A stretch of 64,000 nucleotides of DNA from Burkholderia pyrrocinia (GTDB lineage: Bacteria; Pseudomonadota; Gammaproteobacteria; Burkholderiales; Burkholderiaceae). The stretch covers positions 1 to 64,000 of the forward strand of contig NZ_CP011505.1 in NCBI RefSeq assembly GCF_001028665.1, read 5' to 3'. Under the pieces are notes generated by a model, which saw only the letters and a program-made list of their open reading frames with translations, searched no databases and was not told the origin of the DNA. The position numbers and the translations under genes are program-made. Each line of letters begins with the position of its first letter. The stretch's first letter is position 1. Shown here in pieces: positions 47,603 to 56,023 of the stretch.

Positions 47603-48181
47603 GGCTGGTGGTCCGGTGGTCCACTGAACGCGCCATGCGCTGTAGAGCGCGACTACGGTCAAGTGCGACGGTAGTCGCGCGTATGGGCGCGTCATTGTGC
47701 TCGAACTGGCTGTTAAGCCTTCAATGCTTGCCAGCCAGAGAATTGATCTTGGCTCCTGTGTGCTGGTGGATAGGCAGTACCGAGCAGCCGAACAGCAGCT
47801 TTCTGCATCGCGAACTCACACACCCAACCCGGAGCCGCTGGTCGAGCCGGTGAGGATCCGATGGCAAGCGTCGGATGTAGGACCGTTATTCCGTACCGTC
47901 CAGCGAAGGTAAGTGATCGACCATTGCGGCCGCTTGCGCGACCATCGATGAACGGTTGCTATGGTTTTCTACAAAGCGGGTGCGGACAGGTTCTCTGGGG
48001 GCCTTTGATTCCCTCGCGTTTTTCCGGTTTGGTGCCTTCAAGCCTCACCGCCACCCCTCGTCATGTGCTGCGTCCGTTTTTTTCGTGTTTATTTAGTGTT
48101 CGAGCTGGATGGCAGCAATTTCGTTTTAGGGGCCGGAGCGGAAAGCCTTGCGAGCATTGGCTCACAGGACAGGCACGATCC
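47603..48181. other. Gene-free right end of the accessory block
   Basis: No convincing gene is seen. The stretch is richer in A+T than the core genome and holds the 24-bp near-repeat at 48079-48102, shortly before the right 31-bp direct repeat. Confidence 0.5.
48079..48102 (+). repeat. AT-rich 24-bp near-repeat, right copy
   Basis: TTTTTCGTGTTTATTTAG followed by TGTTCG; 21 of 24 bases match 25033-25056 in the same orientation. It lies 79 bases inside the right 31-bp repeat. Confidence 0.5.
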
Positions 48182-48212
48182 AAAGTTAAATGAATTGTGA
48201 TGTCTGGGTGTT
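48182..48212 (+). repeat. 31-bp direct repeat, right copy (island boundary)
   Basis: Identical over 31 bases to 24905-24935 and in the same orientation. It lies 35 bases before the VapB operator. Confidence 0.85.
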
Positions 48213-48247
48213 GTTACGAGGGGCCAGCCTCACGGAAACCGGAATCT

Positions 48248-48282
48248 GCGATGTGTATAATTGAGAAATCTATACACATCGC
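48248..48282. promoter_or_regulatory. VapBC operator-promoter
   Basis: An inverted repeat with perfect 12-base arms, GCGATGTGTATA (48248-48259) and TATACACATCGC (48271-48282), separated by 11 bases. A TATAAT box (48256-48261) sits inside it. Its place just upstream of vapB fits the known autoregulation of VapBC systems by their own complex. Confidence 0.8.
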
Positions 48283-48292
48283 GAGGTATGCC

Positions 48293-48487
48293 GTGCGTAC
48301 CAACATTGAAATCGACGACAAGTTGATGGCCGAGGCACTTGCCGCAACCGGTATCAAAACCAAGCGGGAAGCTGTCGAACTCGGTCTGAAGACGATCATC
48401 AGGCTCAAACAGCAAGAACAGATTCGCCAGTTCCGCGGAAAACTCCACTGGGAAGGTGATCTCGACGCCATGAGGACGGATCGATGA
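48293..48487 (+). CDS. vapB: Type II antitoxin, VapB family
   Basis: A 64-residue antitoxin (RTNIEIDDKLMAEALAATG, TKREAVELGLKTIIRL) of the VapB/PF09957 ribbon-helix-helix type: the N-terminal strand and helices bind DNA, and the C-terminal tail (FRGKLHWEGDLDAM) would wrap the toxin. The open frame extends upstream, but GTG 48293 with GCGAGG 6 bases before it gives the usual length. It overlaps the toxin gene by ATGA, so toxin and antitoxin are translated together. The operator lies directly upstream. Confidence 0.9.
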   Translation: MRTNIEIDDKLMAEALAATGIKTKREAVELGLKTIIRLKQQEQIRQFRGKLHWEGDLDAMRTDR

Positions 48488-48888
48488 CGCTCGTGGATTC
48501 GAGCGTCTGGATTGACTATTTTCGTGGCAAGGTTTCGCCGGAAACCGACAAGCTGGACGGTTTGCTCGGCAACGAGGCGCTGTTGTCGGGCGACCTGATC
48601 GTGGCAGAGGTGTTGCAGGGTTTCCCGGCTGAATCCGAATTCAATGTGGCCCGCCAGTTGTTGACGACGCGCCTGAATGTTGTCTCGCTGGTCGGCACCG
48701 ATAACGCCGTCCAGGCCGCACGAAATTATCGTGACTTGAGAGCGCGAGGCGTGACGGTCCGCAAGACCATCGACACGTTGATCGCGACTTACTGTATCGA
48801 GAACGGCGTGTCGCTACTGTACAGCGATCGGGACTTTGATCCATTCGTTCAGTATCTGGGTCTTCGATCAGCCCTTTTAGATGATTGA
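48484..48888 (+). CDS. vapC: Type II toxin, VapC PIN-domain RNase
   Basis: A 134-residue PIN-domain ribonuclease. The acidic residues for metal binding are in place: Asp5 (LVDSSVWIDYF), Glu42 (VAEVLQG), Asp97 (TIDTLIATYC) and Asp115 (YSDRDFDP). VapC toxins cleave specific tRNA or rRNA sites and stop translation until the antitoxin neutralises them. The start overlaps the antitoxin stop by 4 bases. The pair lies just outside the right 31-bp repeat and may help hold the adjacent region in the genome. Confidence 0.93.
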   Translation: MTLVDSSVWIDYFRGKVSPETDKLDGLLGNEALLSGDLIVAEVLQGFPAESEFNVARQLLTTRLNVVSLVGTDNAVQAARNYRDLRARGVTVRKTIDTLIATYCIENGVSLLYSDRDFDPFVQYLGLRSALLDD

Positions 48889-49064
48889 GCGACGCCGGGC
48901 CAGCCTCGCGGGCATGTAAGGATTCGGTAGTGGGCCCGTGCCGAGTGTGCCGTTTCTGGCTAATCAAGCCGGTCGGCAATGCACGATCACGCTCGCCGGC
49001 CTGAATGCCCGCAGATGGTGGCGCATAATGTATTGATGTCGACCCTTGGCAGGAAGAGGGTTTT

Positions 49065-52000
49065 ATGCGCTGCACAATCTGCGGGTCTGAGAATCCTGCC
49101 GGTACGAGGTTCTGCCAGGAATGTCAGGCCGTGCTGCCGCATCATTGTCCGCATTGCGGACATGAGGTGGAGCCAGCAGCACGCTTCTGCAGCAATTGCG
49201 GGACGTCGCAGGCGACACCTGCGGCTGCGCCGCCACTTTCTCGATCATCGGGTCAGGATTCGTCGCCCACCCCGATTCATTACACGCCGGATCATCTTGC
49301 CGAGCGGATCCGCGCCGAACACACGGCCATGAAAGCGCGCGGCGAGCCTGCTGGCGAGCGCAAGACCGTTACCGCGCTGTTTGCCGACATGGCCGGATCG
49401 ACCGCGTTGATCCACGATCTCGATCCCGAAGTGGCGCATCGCTTGATCGTGCCCGTGGTCGAGCTGATGATGGAAGCTGTCCACTACTATGAAGGGTACG
49501 TAGCGAAATCGCTCGGCGATGGCATCCTCGCGCTGTTCGGCGCACCGATCGCCCACGAAGACCATGCACAGCGCGCGCTTTTCGCTGCATTGCGCATGCA
49601 GCAAGCGATGCGGCAACATGGCGACCGCATTCGTCTGCAGGAGGGCATTCCTCTGCAAATTCGCGTCGGTGTTCATACCGGCGAGGTCGTCGTCCGTTCC
49701 ATCCGCACCGACGACTTGCACACCGAATACGATCCGCTCGGGCATACGATCCACATCGCATCGCGGATCGAGGGAATCGCCACGCCCACGTCGATTCTCG
49801 TCAGTGAGTCCACCCACAAGCTGGCCGAAGGCTATTTCGAGTTCAAGGCGCTGGGGGCAACGCAACTCAAGGGAATTCCCGCGCCGCTGCGCGTATACGA
49901 GGTGCTTGGCCTGGGTGCGTTGCGCACGCGCCTGCAACTGGCGGCGCACCGTGGTCTCGCGCGGTTCGTCGGCCGCGAAACGGAAATGGAACACCTGAAC
50001 CGGGCCCTGGAGACCATGAGGGCCGGGCATGGGCGTGTGGTCGGCGTGGTGGGCGAGGCCGGCGTCGGAAAGTCTCGCCTCTTCCACGAGTTCAAGGAGC
50101 GTTCACGACGTGGCGCGCTGGTGCTGGAGACGTTTTCGGTATCGCACGGCAAGGCGTTTTCCAACTTGCCGCTCATCGAGCTCCTGAAGAACTATTTCCA
50201 GATCACGCCGCAGGACGACGAGCGGCGCTGCCGGGAAAAGGTCATCGGCAAGGCGCTCACTTTGGAGCGCAGTTTCGAGGACCTCGTGCCATACGTCCTC
50301 TATCTGCTTGGCATCGGTGAAGGCGGGTCGGTGCTCGTCGAAATGGATCCGCAGATCCGGCGCGACCGCACCTTCGACGCGATCAGGCAGCTTCTCGTGC
50401 GAGAGAGCCAGAATCAGCCGGTCCATTTGCTGTTCGAGGATCTGCAATGGCTGGACCGTGAAACAGAAGCATTCCTTACCTACTTGATCGACCACGTGCC
50501 GGACGCACGGATCCTGCTTTTGGTGAACTACCGGCCCGAGTATCAGCCGGCGTGGGCCGGCGCACGTCATTGCAGCAGAATCCGGCTCGAACCGCTTGGC
50601 CCTTCCGATGCTCAAGGACTGCTCACGGCGCTGCTCGGCGAGGATCGTACGCTCGTGACTCTCAAGCAGCGCATTCTGGAGAAGACGGAGGGCAACCCTT
50701 TTTTCATGGAGGAAGTGGTCCAGACGCTCGTCGAGGAGAAGTCGCTGCTCGGCGACGCCGGGCGCTATCGCGTCGTGGAGACCCCTGCGACGCTGCACAT
50801 TCCTACCACCGTGCAGGGTGTGCTCGCCGCTCGAATCGACCGGCTTCCGATCGATGAAAAGGAGCTGTTGCAGGCACTCGCGGTGATCGGCCACGAGTTT
50901 CCGTTCAGCCTGATCCGGCGAATTTGCGGTGAGGCGTCGGCGCGGGACGACGAACTGCGTCGGCTGCTCGCCCATCTGGAAGCGGCGGAGTTCATCTACG
51001 AGCGGCCCGCCTTTCCCGAGGTCAATTATTCGTTCAAACACGCGCTGACCCAGGAGGTCGCCGGGCGCTCGTTGCTCACGGAGCGGCGCACCACGCTGCA
51101 CGAGCGCACCGCGCAGGCGATCGAGGTGCTGTTCCCGACGCGCATCGCCGATTACTGCAGCGAACTTGCGCACCACTACGGTCAGAGCGGAAACATTCCC
51201 AAGGCTGTCGAATACCTGCATCGTGCGGCGCAGCAGGCGCTGCGCCATGCTGCCCATCACGATGCAATGAATCACCTCGGCGCTGCGCTTGCGTTACTGA
51301 AGGGCTTGCCGGACACACCGGTGCGTGCGCATTGGGAACTGGCACTGCTGCTTTCCCTCGGGCCGGTCTTGATGGATGTGCGCGGGTATGGCGCGACGGA
51401 GGTGGGCGCGACCTATACGCGTGCGCTCGAGTTGTGCGAGCGGACCTGTGAGGTATCGCAACGCTTTGCGACGCAGCTGGGATTGCGGATGTACCACCTG
51501 GTGCGCGGCGAGTATGCGCTCGCGACCGACCTGGGCAGGCAGATGCTCGGTACGGCCCGGGATGCGAATGATCCAGGCTTCCTCATCGAGGCTCATAGTG
51601 CACTGGGCTCGTGCTTTTTTCTGCAGGGTGATTTCGATGCTGCCCGCACACACCTGGAACAGGCCCTTGCGATCTACGATCCGGAGCAGCATCAGGCACA
51701 CGTCTTCGCGCACGGGGTGGATCCCGGCATCCGGGCGCTCAGTTTCCTGGTGTTGACCCTGTGGATCCAGGGGTATCCCGACCAAGCGCTCCAGCGCAGC
51801 GTCGAAGCACTTGCGCTCGCACGGAACCTTTCTTATGGGCCATCTCTGGCGTTCAGTCTCACCTACACGGCGCACCTGCATCAGCTGCGGCGGGAGCCGG
51901 TGCTTGCCGCCGAGCGCGCAGAAGCGGTCATTGCCGTATCGACCGAGCACGGATTGCCGTACTGGCTCGCGTGGGGGACGCTGCTGCGAGGCTGGGCGAT

Positions 52001-52520
52001 GAGCGCGCAAGGACACATCCAGGACGGCATCGAGCAGATGCGGCTGGGACTCGACGCGCAGCGGGCAACCGGCGGCGAAGACCAGCGGCCATATGGTCTC
52101 GCGTTGCTCGCCGACAGTTACTGGCGCGCGGGTGACAAGAGGGCAGCACTGGACATGCTGGAAGAGGCGACGACGATCGTCGAGCAATCCGGTGAGCATT
52201 GCTACGAGGCCGAGCTGTACCGGCTCACGGGAATCTATCTGGCCGGAGGGGCGGGCAAGGAGGGGACTGCCGCTGCAGGCGACGACGAAGCGGTCGACTG
52301 TTTTCACAGAGCGATCGCGCGAGCGCGCCGGCAGGGTGCGAGAGCGCTGGAATTGCGAGCAGCGTCAGACCTTGCGCGGCTATTGCAACGGCGGGGGAAG
52401 ACCGTGGAGGCAAGGCAAGCGCTGTCCGACGTGTACGCCTGCTTCACGGAAGGCTTTGACACGAGCGACCTGCGAGAGGCGAAAGCGCTGCTGGATGCAT
52501 TGGACGCGCGCACCGGATGA
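49065..52520 (+). CDS. Zinc-ribbon / class III nucleotidyl cyclase / AAA ATPase / TPR signalling protein
   Basis: A 1151-residue protein. Two zinc ribbons open it (Cys 3, 6, 17, 20 and 28, 31, 42, 45). A class III cyclase domain follows (about 98-285) with metal aspartates Asp108 (LFADMAGSTAL) and Asp152 (KSLGDGILALFG) and Lys148; His230 stands where the usual transition-state Asn is, with Arg234 (TIHIASRIE). An AAA/STAND-type ATPase follows (FVGRETEMEHLNRAL; Walker A GEAGVGKSRL near 336; Walker B region HLLFEDLQWLDR), then TPR-like helices to the end. This architecture senses a signal through the TPR/ATPase part and may make a cyclic nucleotide. It is followed by patatin and HD-domain genes on the same strand. 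GAAGAGGG precedes the start. The signal and product are unknown. Confidence 0.9.
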   Translation: MRCTICGSENPAGTRFCQECQAVLPHHCPHCGHEVEPAARFCSNCGTSQATPAAAPPLSRSSGQDSSPTPIHYTPDHLAERIRAEHTAMKARGEPAGERKTVTALFADMAGSTALIHDLDPEVAHRLIVPVVELMMEAVHYYEGYVAKSLGDGILALFGAPIAHEDHAQRALFAALRMQQAMRQHGDRIRLQEGIPLQIRVGVHTGEVVVRSIRTDDLHTEYDPLGHTIHIASRIEGIATPTSILVSESTHKLAEGYFEFKALGATQLKGIPAPLRVYEVLGLGALRTRLQLAAHRGLARFVGRETEMEHLNRALETMRAGHGRVVGVVGEAGVGKSRLFHEFKERSRRGALVLETFSVSHGKAFSNLPLIELLKNYFQITPQDDERRCREKVIGKALTLERSFEDLVPYVLYLLGIGEGGSVLVEMDPQIRRDRTFDAIRQLLVRESQNQPVHLLFEDLQWLDRETEAFLTYLIDHVPDARILLLVNYRPEYQPAWAGARHCSRIRLEPLGPSDAQGLLTALLGEDRTLVTLKQRILEKTEGNPFFMEEVVQTLVEEKSLLGDAGRYRVVETPATLHIPTTVQGVLAARIDRLPIDEKELLQALAVIGHEFPFSLIRRICGEASARDDELRRLLAHLEAAEFIYERPAFPEVNYSFKHALTQEVAGRSLLTERRTTLHERTAQAIEVLFPTRIADYCSELAHHYGQSGNIPKAVEYLHRAAQQALRHAAHHDAMNHLGAALALLKGLPDTPVRAHWELALLLSLGPVLMDVRGYGATEVGATYTRALELCERTCEVSQRFATQLGLRMYHLVRGEYALATDLGRQMLGTARDANDPGFLIEAHSALGSCFFLQGDFDAARTHLEQALAIYDPEQHQAHVFAHGVDPGIRALSFLVLTLWIQGYPDQALQRSVEALALARNLSYGPSLAFSLTYTAHLHQLRREPVLAAERAEAVIAVSTEHGLPYWLAWGTLLRGWAMSAQGHIQDGIEQMRLGLDAQRATGGEDQRPYGLALLADSYWRAGDKRAALDMLEEATTIVEQSGEHCYEAELYRLTGIYLAGGAGKEGTAAAGDDEAVDCFHRAIARARRQGARALELRAASDLARLLQRRGKTVEARQALSDVYACFTEGFDTSDLREAKALLDALDARTG

Positions 52521-52612
52521 ATGGACCTGCGGCGCACGACGACGTATCGCGTGACGACGTACCGTCCACGACCTGCCGCTGCTCCGCATGACGGAGAGCT
52601 GGGGAGACGGGC

Positions 52613-53662
52613 ATGACAATCACGCACACGAGACGCCGCAACGATGTACCGCGCAAACAGATTGCGCTGGCTTTGCAGGGTGGCGGGATGCACGGCGCCT
52701 TCACCTGGGGCGTGCTCGACCGGCTGCTCGAAGACGGCAGGCTCGCAATCGAGGGTGTCAGTGCAACCAGCGCAGGCGCGATGAACGCCGCTGTACTCGC
52801 ATACGGTCTGCAAAAGGGAGGCGAAGACGGTGCGCGTCAGGCGCTGCACGACTTCTGGAAGGCGGTCGCGCAATCGGCGGAGCGCTACAACCCGTTGCGT
52901 TGGGTGCCGTGGCTGAAGGGCACGCACAGCTTCGGGCTCGATCATTCGCCGCTTTATGCATTCGCCGACATGATGTTGCGCGTCTTTTCTCCCTATCAGT
53001 TCAATCCGGGCAACCTGAACCCGCTACGCGAAGTGCTCGAGAACCAGGTGGACTTCGACGCGCTGCACAAGCACTGCCCGATCCGGTTGTATCTATGCGC
53101 AACCAACGTCGAAACGGGGAAAATACGCCTCTTCACGGGAGCGGATGTCAGTGCGGACGCGGTGCTTGCATCGGCATGCGTGCCGACACTGTTCCAGGCG
53201 GTCACGATCGATGGCGAATACTACTGGGATGGCGGCTACATGGGTAATCCGGCCATCTATCCCCTTATCTACAATTGCGCGACGCGCGACGTCGTGATCG
53301 TGCACATCAATCCGCTCGTGCGCCGCGGTGTGCCCATCACGGCTGCCGAAATTCTCAACCGTATCAGCGAGATCAGTTTCAATTCGTCGCTGATGCGCGA
53401 GATGCGAGCCATCGCGTTCGTCACCGACCTGATCCAGCAAGGCACGATACAACGCGGCGAGATGAAGGAAATGCTGATCCATTCCATTCGGGCCGACGAC
53501 GCTCTGTGCGCGTTGAGCGTATCGAGCAAGTACAACGCGGATTGGGAATTTCTCAGCGAACTGCATGACCACGGGCGACGCGAAGCGGATGCGTGGCTCG
53601 CGCATCACTTCGGAAACATCGGACAGCGGTCGAGTATCGACATCCGAAGGGAATTTCTCTGA
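52613..53662 (+). CDS. Patatin-like phospholipase
   Basis: A 349-residue lipid acyl hydrolase. The oxyanion motif ALQGGGMHGAFTWGV (about 21-35), the nucleophile elbow VSATSAGAMNAAV (Ser near 53; the first Gly of the usual GxSxG is Ala-Thr here) and the catalytic aspartate in WDGGYMGNPAIYPL complete the dyad. No signal peptide is seen. It follows the cyclase-AAA-TPR gene by 92 bases and may be its effector, acting on membrane lipids; that link is inference from order and strand. The missing elbow glycine is found in other members of this subfamily and need not abolish activity. Confidence 0.9.
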   Translation: MTITHTRRRNDVPRKQIALALQGGGMHGAFTWGVLDRLLEDGRLAIEGVSATSAGAMNAAVLAYGLQKGGEDGARQALHDFWKAVAQSAERYNPLRWVPWLKGTHSFGLDHSPLYAFADMMLRVFSPYQFNPGNLNPLREVLENQVDFDALHKHCPIRLYLCATNVETGKIRLFTGADVSADAVLASACVPTLFQAVTIDGEYYWDGGYMGNPAIYPLIYNCATRDVVIVHINPLVRRGVPITAAEILNRISEISFNSSLMREMRAIAFVTDLIQQGTIQRGEMKEMLIHSIRADDALCALSVSSKYNADWEFLSELHDHGRREADAWLAHHFGNIGQRSSIDIRREFL

Positions 53663-53725
53663 ACGCATCGCGGCAATGTCGGCATGGGGCGCTCATGCGT
53701 AGCCGTCCCGGGCCAGGGAGCGAAC

Positions 53726-54340
53726 GTGAACCGGACGCAGGCGCGATTCGTCGCGTTGTGGTCATGCAGCGGCGGGACACATGCCAACGATGTCTATCGC
53801 CTGCTGGCGCAATGCTATAGGGAGCCGGCGCGCCGTTACCATACGCTCGTGCATGTCCGGCGATGTTTGCGTCATCTCGACCTGGCGCGCGACTCGATTC
53901 CCGAACCGGACACCGTCGAACTCACGCTTTGGTTTCATGACGCGATTTTCGTTCCTGGCGCGCAAGACAACGAGCAGCGTAGCGCGGACTGGTTCCGCCG
54001 CCAGGCCGGGGGGCGAATCCGCGCGAGCGACCGTATCTGCGAGATGATTCTCGCGACGACCCACCTGGGCATTGCCGCGGAACTGGATACCCGTTTTGTG
54101 TGCGACATCGACCTGGCCGTGCTGGGCGCGTCTCGCAGCAGATTTCGCGAAGACGGCCGCCTCCTCCGGGCGGAGCGCCCTGATCTTGACGACCGGGCTT
54201 ACGACCTTCATGAACGGACCATTCTGCGCGGGTTACTCGCACGTCCGCGCATCTATCTCACGGATTTCTTCTACACGCGCTGCGAGACGCGAGCGCGCAG
54301 AAACTTGAGTTGGCGGCTTGGCTTGCCGATTCCGGAATAA
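53726..54340 (+). CDS. HD-domain metal-dependent phosphohydrolase-like protein
   Basis: A 204-residue protein of the COG4339-type HD superfamily. Metal-binding pieces are YHTLVHVRRCLRHLDL, the HD pair in LWFHDAIFVPG, the TTHLG motif, and CDIDLAVLGASRSRF with a later DDRAYDLHERTILRGLL. The start is taken at GTG 53726 with GGGAG 5 bases before it; an ATG at 53684 would add 14 residues. It lies 63 bases after the patatin gene. HD proteins of this kind remove phosphate from nucleotides, so a role in degrading the nucleotide signal of the same module is possible but unproven. Confidence 0.85.
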   Translation: MNRTQARFVALWSCSGGTHANDVYRLLAQCYREPARRYHTLVHVRRCLRHLDLARDSIPEPDTVELTLWFHDAIFVPGAQDNEQRSADWFRRQAGGRIRASDRICEMILATTHLGIAAELDTRFVCDIDLAVLGASRSRFREDGRLLRAERPDLDDRAYDLHERTILRGLLARPRIYLTDFFYTRCETRARRNLSWRLGLPIPE

Positions 54341-54465
54341 CGACGACAAGCTGCCGGGACTTGTCACGTCGAGAACGGTCGATAGCCAACCAAAACTGAC
54401 CCGTTTGCGGCAAGTTTTTTCATCGAGAATCGGCCCGGCGTTGCCGGGCCTTGCCAACGATTGCC

Positions 54466-54870
54466 CTACTTCACGGGCGTGAGGACCGGTGCACCCTTGT
54501 CCTTGATCAGGAACACGACGAACCTTGCCGGCTTCGTGCTGCTGGCATTTCGTCCGACCGTGTGCACGTCCCCGGGGCCTTCGTGGAACGTATCGCCAGC
54601 GTGGAGCGTGACCTCCTTGCCGCCGTTCAGGCCCATCACGATGCTGCCGTCGAGTACATAGACGAATGCGTGCGCATCGTGACGATGAACCGGGTCGACG
54701 CTGCCGGGCGGGTAATCCACGACGATCATCTGGACTTCCTTGCCTGGATACTCGGGCAACGGCTCCGTGGTCAGCGGCGTGACCTTGGCTTGCGGTGCGG
54801 CGGCGGCCGGCTGAACGACCATCAGCAGCGACGATACCAGCGGCGCGAGAACGAGCATGATGCGTTTCAT
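54466..54870 (-). CDS. Exported cupin-domain protein
   Basis: A 134-residue protein with signal peptide (MKRIMLVLAPLVSSLLMVVQ ... AAAA) and a single cupin barrel. The metal-binding motifs VHRHDAHAFVYVLDG and GDTFHEGPGDVHTVGRN are complete. Periplasmic cupins of this kind often act in stress or small-molecule modification; no substrate can be given. It starts 4 bases after the stop of the AhpD-like gene (both on the minus strand), so the two are co-transcribed. GGAG precedes ATG 54870. Confidence 0.88.
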   Translation of the reverse strand: MKRIMLVLAPLVSSLLMVVQPAAAAPQAKVTPLTTEPLPEYPGKEVQMIVVDYPPGSVDPVHRHDAHAFVYVLDGSIVMGLNGGKEVTLHAGDTFHEGPGDVHTVGRNASSTKPARFVVFLIKDKGAPVLTPVK

Positions 54871-54874
54871 GTCG

Positions 54875-55354
54875 TCACTCCAGGTTGGCCTTGTCGAGCC
54901 CGAACATCTTGTCGAACGAGCCGGGCGCGATGCGGAACGCGACATTCAGGCGGTTCCAGCTGTTGATCGCCCCCACAAGGAAAGTGAGGTCCGACAACTC
55001 CTTCTCGGAATAGTGCGCGCGGACGCGCTCGTAGAGGTCGTCCGGCACGCCGTGCGACGGGAGGTGGGTCAGTACGTCGGTCCATTCCAGCGCGGCACGC
55101 TCGCGCGGAGAAAACAGCGTCGACTCGCGCCAGATCGCGACGTGATGCAGGCGCAATTCGCGCTCGCCGTGGATTTTCGCCATCTTGATGTGCATGTCGA
55201 CGCAGAACGCGCAGCCATTGAGCTGCGATGCGCGAACCTCGACAAGTTCGCGGACCGGCGCCTCGATCGTCGTCTTCTGAAACAACCCGTCCAGCTCGAC
55301 GAGCTTCTTGGTCAGTTCCGGCGATTGCTGAAAGTAGTTGATACGTTGCGTCAT
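54875..55354 (-). CDS. Carboxymuconolactone decarboxylase / AhpD-like protein
   Basis: A 159-residue protein of the CMD/AhpD family. The redox motif NGCAFCVDMHIKMAKIHGE (CxxC and the following His) is the alkylhydroperoxidase core. The second half (ERAALEWTDVLTHL, LTFLVGAINSWNRLNVAFR) fits peroxidase-related members. It likely reduces peroxides with an unknown thiol donor. It forms a unit with the cupin gene and lies near an OsmC/Ohr-like gene, so this is a small oxidative-stress cluster. The 168-base gap upstream shows no clear regulator. Confidence 0.92.
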   Translation of the reverse strand: MTQRINYFQQSPELTKKLVELDGLFQKTTIEAPVRELVEVRASQLNGCAFCVDMHIKMAKIHGERELRLHHVAIWRESTLFSPRERAALEWTDVLTHLPSHGVPDDLYERVRAHYSEKELSDLTFLVGAINSWNRLNVAFRIAPGSFDKMFGLDKANLE

Positions 55355-55522
55355 GATCTGTTCTCCTGATCTGTGGGAGGACTACTGCTGAACCCGCGTC
55401 GAACGATTCAACGCGCAGCTCGCCTGGAAAGCATCGTAACGGCGTGCTCCGGGGGCCAGTAGTACCCGGAACGTGCGCACTCTGTTGTCCCTTCGGCACC
55501 AATCGCCCGTCGCGCACGACAG

Positions 55523-56023
55523 TCAGGCCGACAACACGACGACACCGCAGATTCCCTGTCGCACCATCTTCGTATAGGGGCACAGGCGCTCCGTGTCGCG
55601 GACAAGGACTTCCGCGACATGCCGATCCACGCCCGGCATCCGGATGGCGACATTGGCAATCAGCGCATATCCGCCGTCTACCGGATCACGACCGAACGAC
55701 ACTTCGACGGCTACCGTTGTCTCCCCGATGTCGATCCGTTCGCGCAGAGCCAGAAGACTCAACGCGCCGTGAAAGCATGCGGCGTAACCGGCGGCGAAAA
55801 GCTGTTCGGGATTGGTGCCGCCGCCCGGGCCGCCGAGTTCGATGGGCAAGCGCAGATCGAGGACGAGACTGCCATCGTCGGATTTCGCGACGCCTGATGC
55901 GCGTCCGTGTCCGGATTCACCCGGGGAAACCGTGACCGTGGTCGTATAGAGCACGGCGAATTCCTGCCCCCTGTATTTGTCGAGCAGTGTCAGCGGCGGA
56001 GGTTTCAACCTCTCGTTCTCCAT
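55523..56023 (-). CDS. OsmC/Ohr-family peroxidase
   Basis: A 166-residue protein of the Ohr branch of OsmC proteins. The two catalytic cysteines are in FAAGYAACFHGAL and TERLCPYTKMVRQG; the LGGPGGGTNPEQLFAAGYAA block is typical. It reduces organic hydroperoxides using lipoylated donors. An N-terminal lead of about 25 residues makes it longer than the usual 140. The open frame extends far upstream, but ATG 56023 has GGGAGG before it. It lies next to AhpD-like and cupin genes on the same strand. Confidence 0.9.
   Translation of the reverse strand: MENERLKPPPLTLLDKYRGQEFAVLYTTTVTVSPGESGHGRASGVAKSDDGSLVLDLRLPIELGGPGGGTNPEQLFAAGYAACFHGALSLLALRERIDIGETTVAVEVSFGRDPVDGGYALIANVAIRMPGVDRHVAEVLVRDTERLCPYTKMVRQGICGVVVLSA

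Noticed and set aside
53684..53725. ATG 53684 as the start of the HD-domain gene
   Set aside because: GTG 53726 has a better-placed GGGAG ribosome site, and the extra 14 residues have no counterpart in the family as I know it.
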